Shown one piece after another: positions 5,708 through 6,877 of a stretch of 6,877 nt of DNA; positions within the stretch are counted from its first letter, which is position 1; each line of letters opens with the position of its first letter. The notes beneath the pieces are model-generated. The model was given only the letters and a program-made list of their open reading frames with translations, was not told where the DNA came from and ran no database searches. Source of the DNA: SZUA-229 sp041589455 (GTDB lineage Bacteria; Pseudomonadota; Gammaproteobacteria; SZUA-229); the NCBI GenBank assembly GCA_041589455.1, contig JBFHVQ010000109.1:1-6877 (forward strand). The letters run 5' to 3'. A program made the translations under genes and the position numbers.

Positions 5708-6385
5708 CTAGAGTTCAGTCACTGTAATGCGTAATGCAGCATTATCAAACCGTGTAGCTTCACTTAAGGTTGAGTCATTAAAGTTATCGGCGTTAGAAAC
5801 TATACCACTATGTAATGTGACCACGGAGGTAACGTCATCTCGAGCCGCGTTAAAGCCTTCGCCGCCATCTTCAGGTCCTGGTATTGTTCCACTCAGCTCA
5901 CTATTGAATTCTGTGCCGGCGTCATACACAGGAGCATAGTAAACAGTTGTCTGACCCTTTTGTAACTGATTTAGTTCCAGTGAGTTAACACCACTAAAGG
6001 CATCATTGGTGTTTACCAGCATGCCTGCCAGTGTAAGTCGATTAATATCTTTGGCTTGTGTGGTAATTGTAAAGATGAGTGTTTCACCGGGTAATATAAT
6101 ATTTGAGCCCTGATACTGTGGATTTAGCGGGTGCAGTGTCAGCAGTGCATCAGTGTCCCCTCCCTCGGCCATTTGTTCAAGCTCTACAGAGGCGGCTTCT
6201 CCAATATTCCACAGTTCGACATCATTACGGTGTATCAGTGCCATAGGGGGTGATAGCGGTTGTGCATGCGTTAAATTGGTAACACTGATGCTGTATTCTT
6301 GCGGTGTAGCATTGTCGCAACCGGACATTAACAGAAGGCTGAAAATGGTAGCTGTCAGAGAGTAATGTTGAGTATTTATTTTCAT
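5708..6385 (-). CDS. Spondin-domain lipoprotein
   Basis: This 225-residue protein is exported and lipid-anchored. Residues 1-22 form a signal peptide with a hydrophobic core (ATIFSLLLM) ending in the lipobox-like LMSG-C23. Asp follows at +2, and in enteric bacteria Asp there holds lipoproteins in the inner membrane. The mature part is a spondin_N-type domain: YSISVTNLTHAQPLSPP (31-47) as the first strand, IGEAASVELEQMAEGG (61-76), LPGET (98-102), GMLVNTNDAFSG (121-132), YDAGTEFNSE (154-163) and LHSGI (191-195), ending in a strand ALRITV. The Asp and Glu of TND and YDAGTE are the kind of residues that bind a divalent metal in this fold. The ATG has AGGAG 9 nt upstream, overlapping the stop of the upstream paralogue. 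Its function in bacteria is unknown. A surface or cell-envelope adhesion or sensing role is inference. Confidence 0.88.
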   Translation of the reverse strand: MKINTQHYSLTATIFSLLLMSGCDNATPQEYSISVTNLTHAQPLSPPMALIHRNDVELWNIGEAASVELEQMAEGGDTDALLTLHPLNPQYQGSNIILPGETLIFTITTQAKDINRLTLAGMLVNTNDAFSGVNSLELNQLQKGQTTVYYAPVYDAGTEFNSELSGTIPGPEDGGEGFNAARDDVTSVVTLHSGIVSNADNFNDSTLSEATRFDNAALRITVTEL

Positions 6386-6394
6386 TAGTCTGGA

Positions 6395-6400
6395 CTCCTA
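6395..6400 (-). promoter_or_regulatory. Shine-Dalgarno overlapping the upstream stop codon
   Basis: On the minus strand the TAG stop of the right-hand spondin gene (6400-6398) is the first part of TAGGAG, whose AGGAG sits 9 nt before the ATG of the lipoprotein gene. A ribosome ending the first gene therefore covers the next binding site. This points to coupled translation of the two spondin proteins. Confidence 0.75.
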
Positions 6401-6877
6401 TTTAACTTCGATAATGAGGCGAGCAACCGGATTCAACCAGCGATGTACCCGGCTATCCAGGTCACTACTTCCGCCATTAATGTCCGTATCACCAATAACA
6501 CCTCGGTGAATATGTACATATACATTACTATCGACATTCGCCAGACCGCTGGCGTTATTACCATTAAGACCCAGTGGGTCCAAAGGAATACCCGCTGCTC
6601 CAGGTGCTCCTGCGCCATTAACGATTTCATCATTGGCTTCAGTACCGGCGTCATAGGCGCTTAGATGATAGGTGTAGATGCCTTTTTTCTGGGGAATTGG
6701 TAAAGCATCTAGTCCGACAAAACCATCATTGGTTGGAAGTATCATGCCAGTGATTGATAAATAGGAATTGGAGTTGTTTACAGTCATATCGAAACTGACA
6801 CTCTCACCAGGTGCCATTAAACCTGCTGCCGGGTTCTCGATAATATCTGCACTAATGGCGGTCATGTCACTCACCAG
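6398..6877 (-). CDS. Second spondin-domain protein, 5' end outside the window
   Basis: The visible 159 residues are the C-terminal part of a spondin_N-type protein. The frame is open to the window edge, and the GTG and ATG codons near the edge fall inside the domain, so the true start lies beyond it. Shared motifs with the lipoprotein next door are APGES (22-26 of the visible part), GMILPTNDGFVGLDAL (44-59), YDAGTEANDE (75-84), the H-x-H-R-G-V-I region, and a final strand RLIIEV. Compared with its neighbour it has a longer Gly/Ala/Pro-rich loop after YDAGTE and a C-terminal segment rich in Asp, Gly and Ser. Whether it also carries a signal peptide or lipobox cannot be seen. It precedes the lipoprotein gene by 12 nt. 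The two are diverged paralogues rather than a recent duplication, since identity is confined to the motif blocks. Confidence 0.85.
   Translation of the reverse strand: MVSDMTAISADIIENPAAGLMAPGESVSFDMTVNNSNSYLSITGMILPTNDGFVGLDALPIPQKKGIYTYHLSAYDAGTEANDEIVNGAGAPGAAGIPLDPLGLNGNNASGLANVDSNVYVHIHRGVIGDTDINGGSSDLDSRVHRWLNPVARLIIEVK

Noticed and set aside
6398..6874. GTG at 6874 or ATG near 6865 as the true start of the right-hand spondin gene.
   Set aside because: Comparison with the neighbouring paralogue shows these fall inside the domain, after the first strand and helix region. The frame is open to the edge, so the gene is cut by the window.

Overview
The window is about 6.9 kb of moderately AT-rich bacterial chromosome. 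Protein-level features suggest a proteobacterium, probably a gammaproteobacterium: Lol-style lipoprotein sorting residues, an OmpR/PhoB-type regulator paired with a HAMP/HisKA kinase, and a GAF-GGDEF enzyme. The genus cannot be read from the sequence. No tRNA, rRNA, CRISPR array, transposase or phage gene was seen.

Layout, left to right. On the minus strand are an extended short-chain dehydrogenase/reductase-like protein (70-1092, apparently starting at an AUC codon) and, upstream of it, a GAF-GGDEF diguanylate cyclase (1170-2282). A roughly 360 bp non-coding stretch follows. It carries a perfect palindrome, a recurring TTGATG hexamer and a strong plus-strand terminator-like hairpin, and it leads to the only plus-strand gene, a 110-residue protein of unknown function (2643-2975). 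Next is a roughly 470 bp gene-free stretch with several inverted repeats (2976-3444).

The right half is one minus-strand cluster that reads from the right edge leftwards: a spondin-domain protein cut by the window edge (6398-6877), a second spondin-domain lipoprotein (5708-6385), a hairpin (5658-5688), an OmpR-family response regulator (4941-5648) and a membrane sensor histidine kinase (3445-4926). The two spondin genes are 12 nt apart and look translationally linked. The regulator and kinase are 14 nt apart.

The most interesting unit is this spondin pair plus two-component system. The inferred arrangement is that the kinase senses an envelope signal and phosphorylates the regulator, which controls the cluster. 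The hairpin after the lipoprotein gene would set the ratio of structural to regulatory transcript. The spondin domains are well supported by shared motifs in both copies. Their bacterial role, and the regulatory link, are inference. The diguanylate cyclase appears catalytically intact with a product-inhibition site. The neighbouring dehydrogenase-like protein has a good nucleotide-binding motif but lacks the usual YxxxK catalytic pair.
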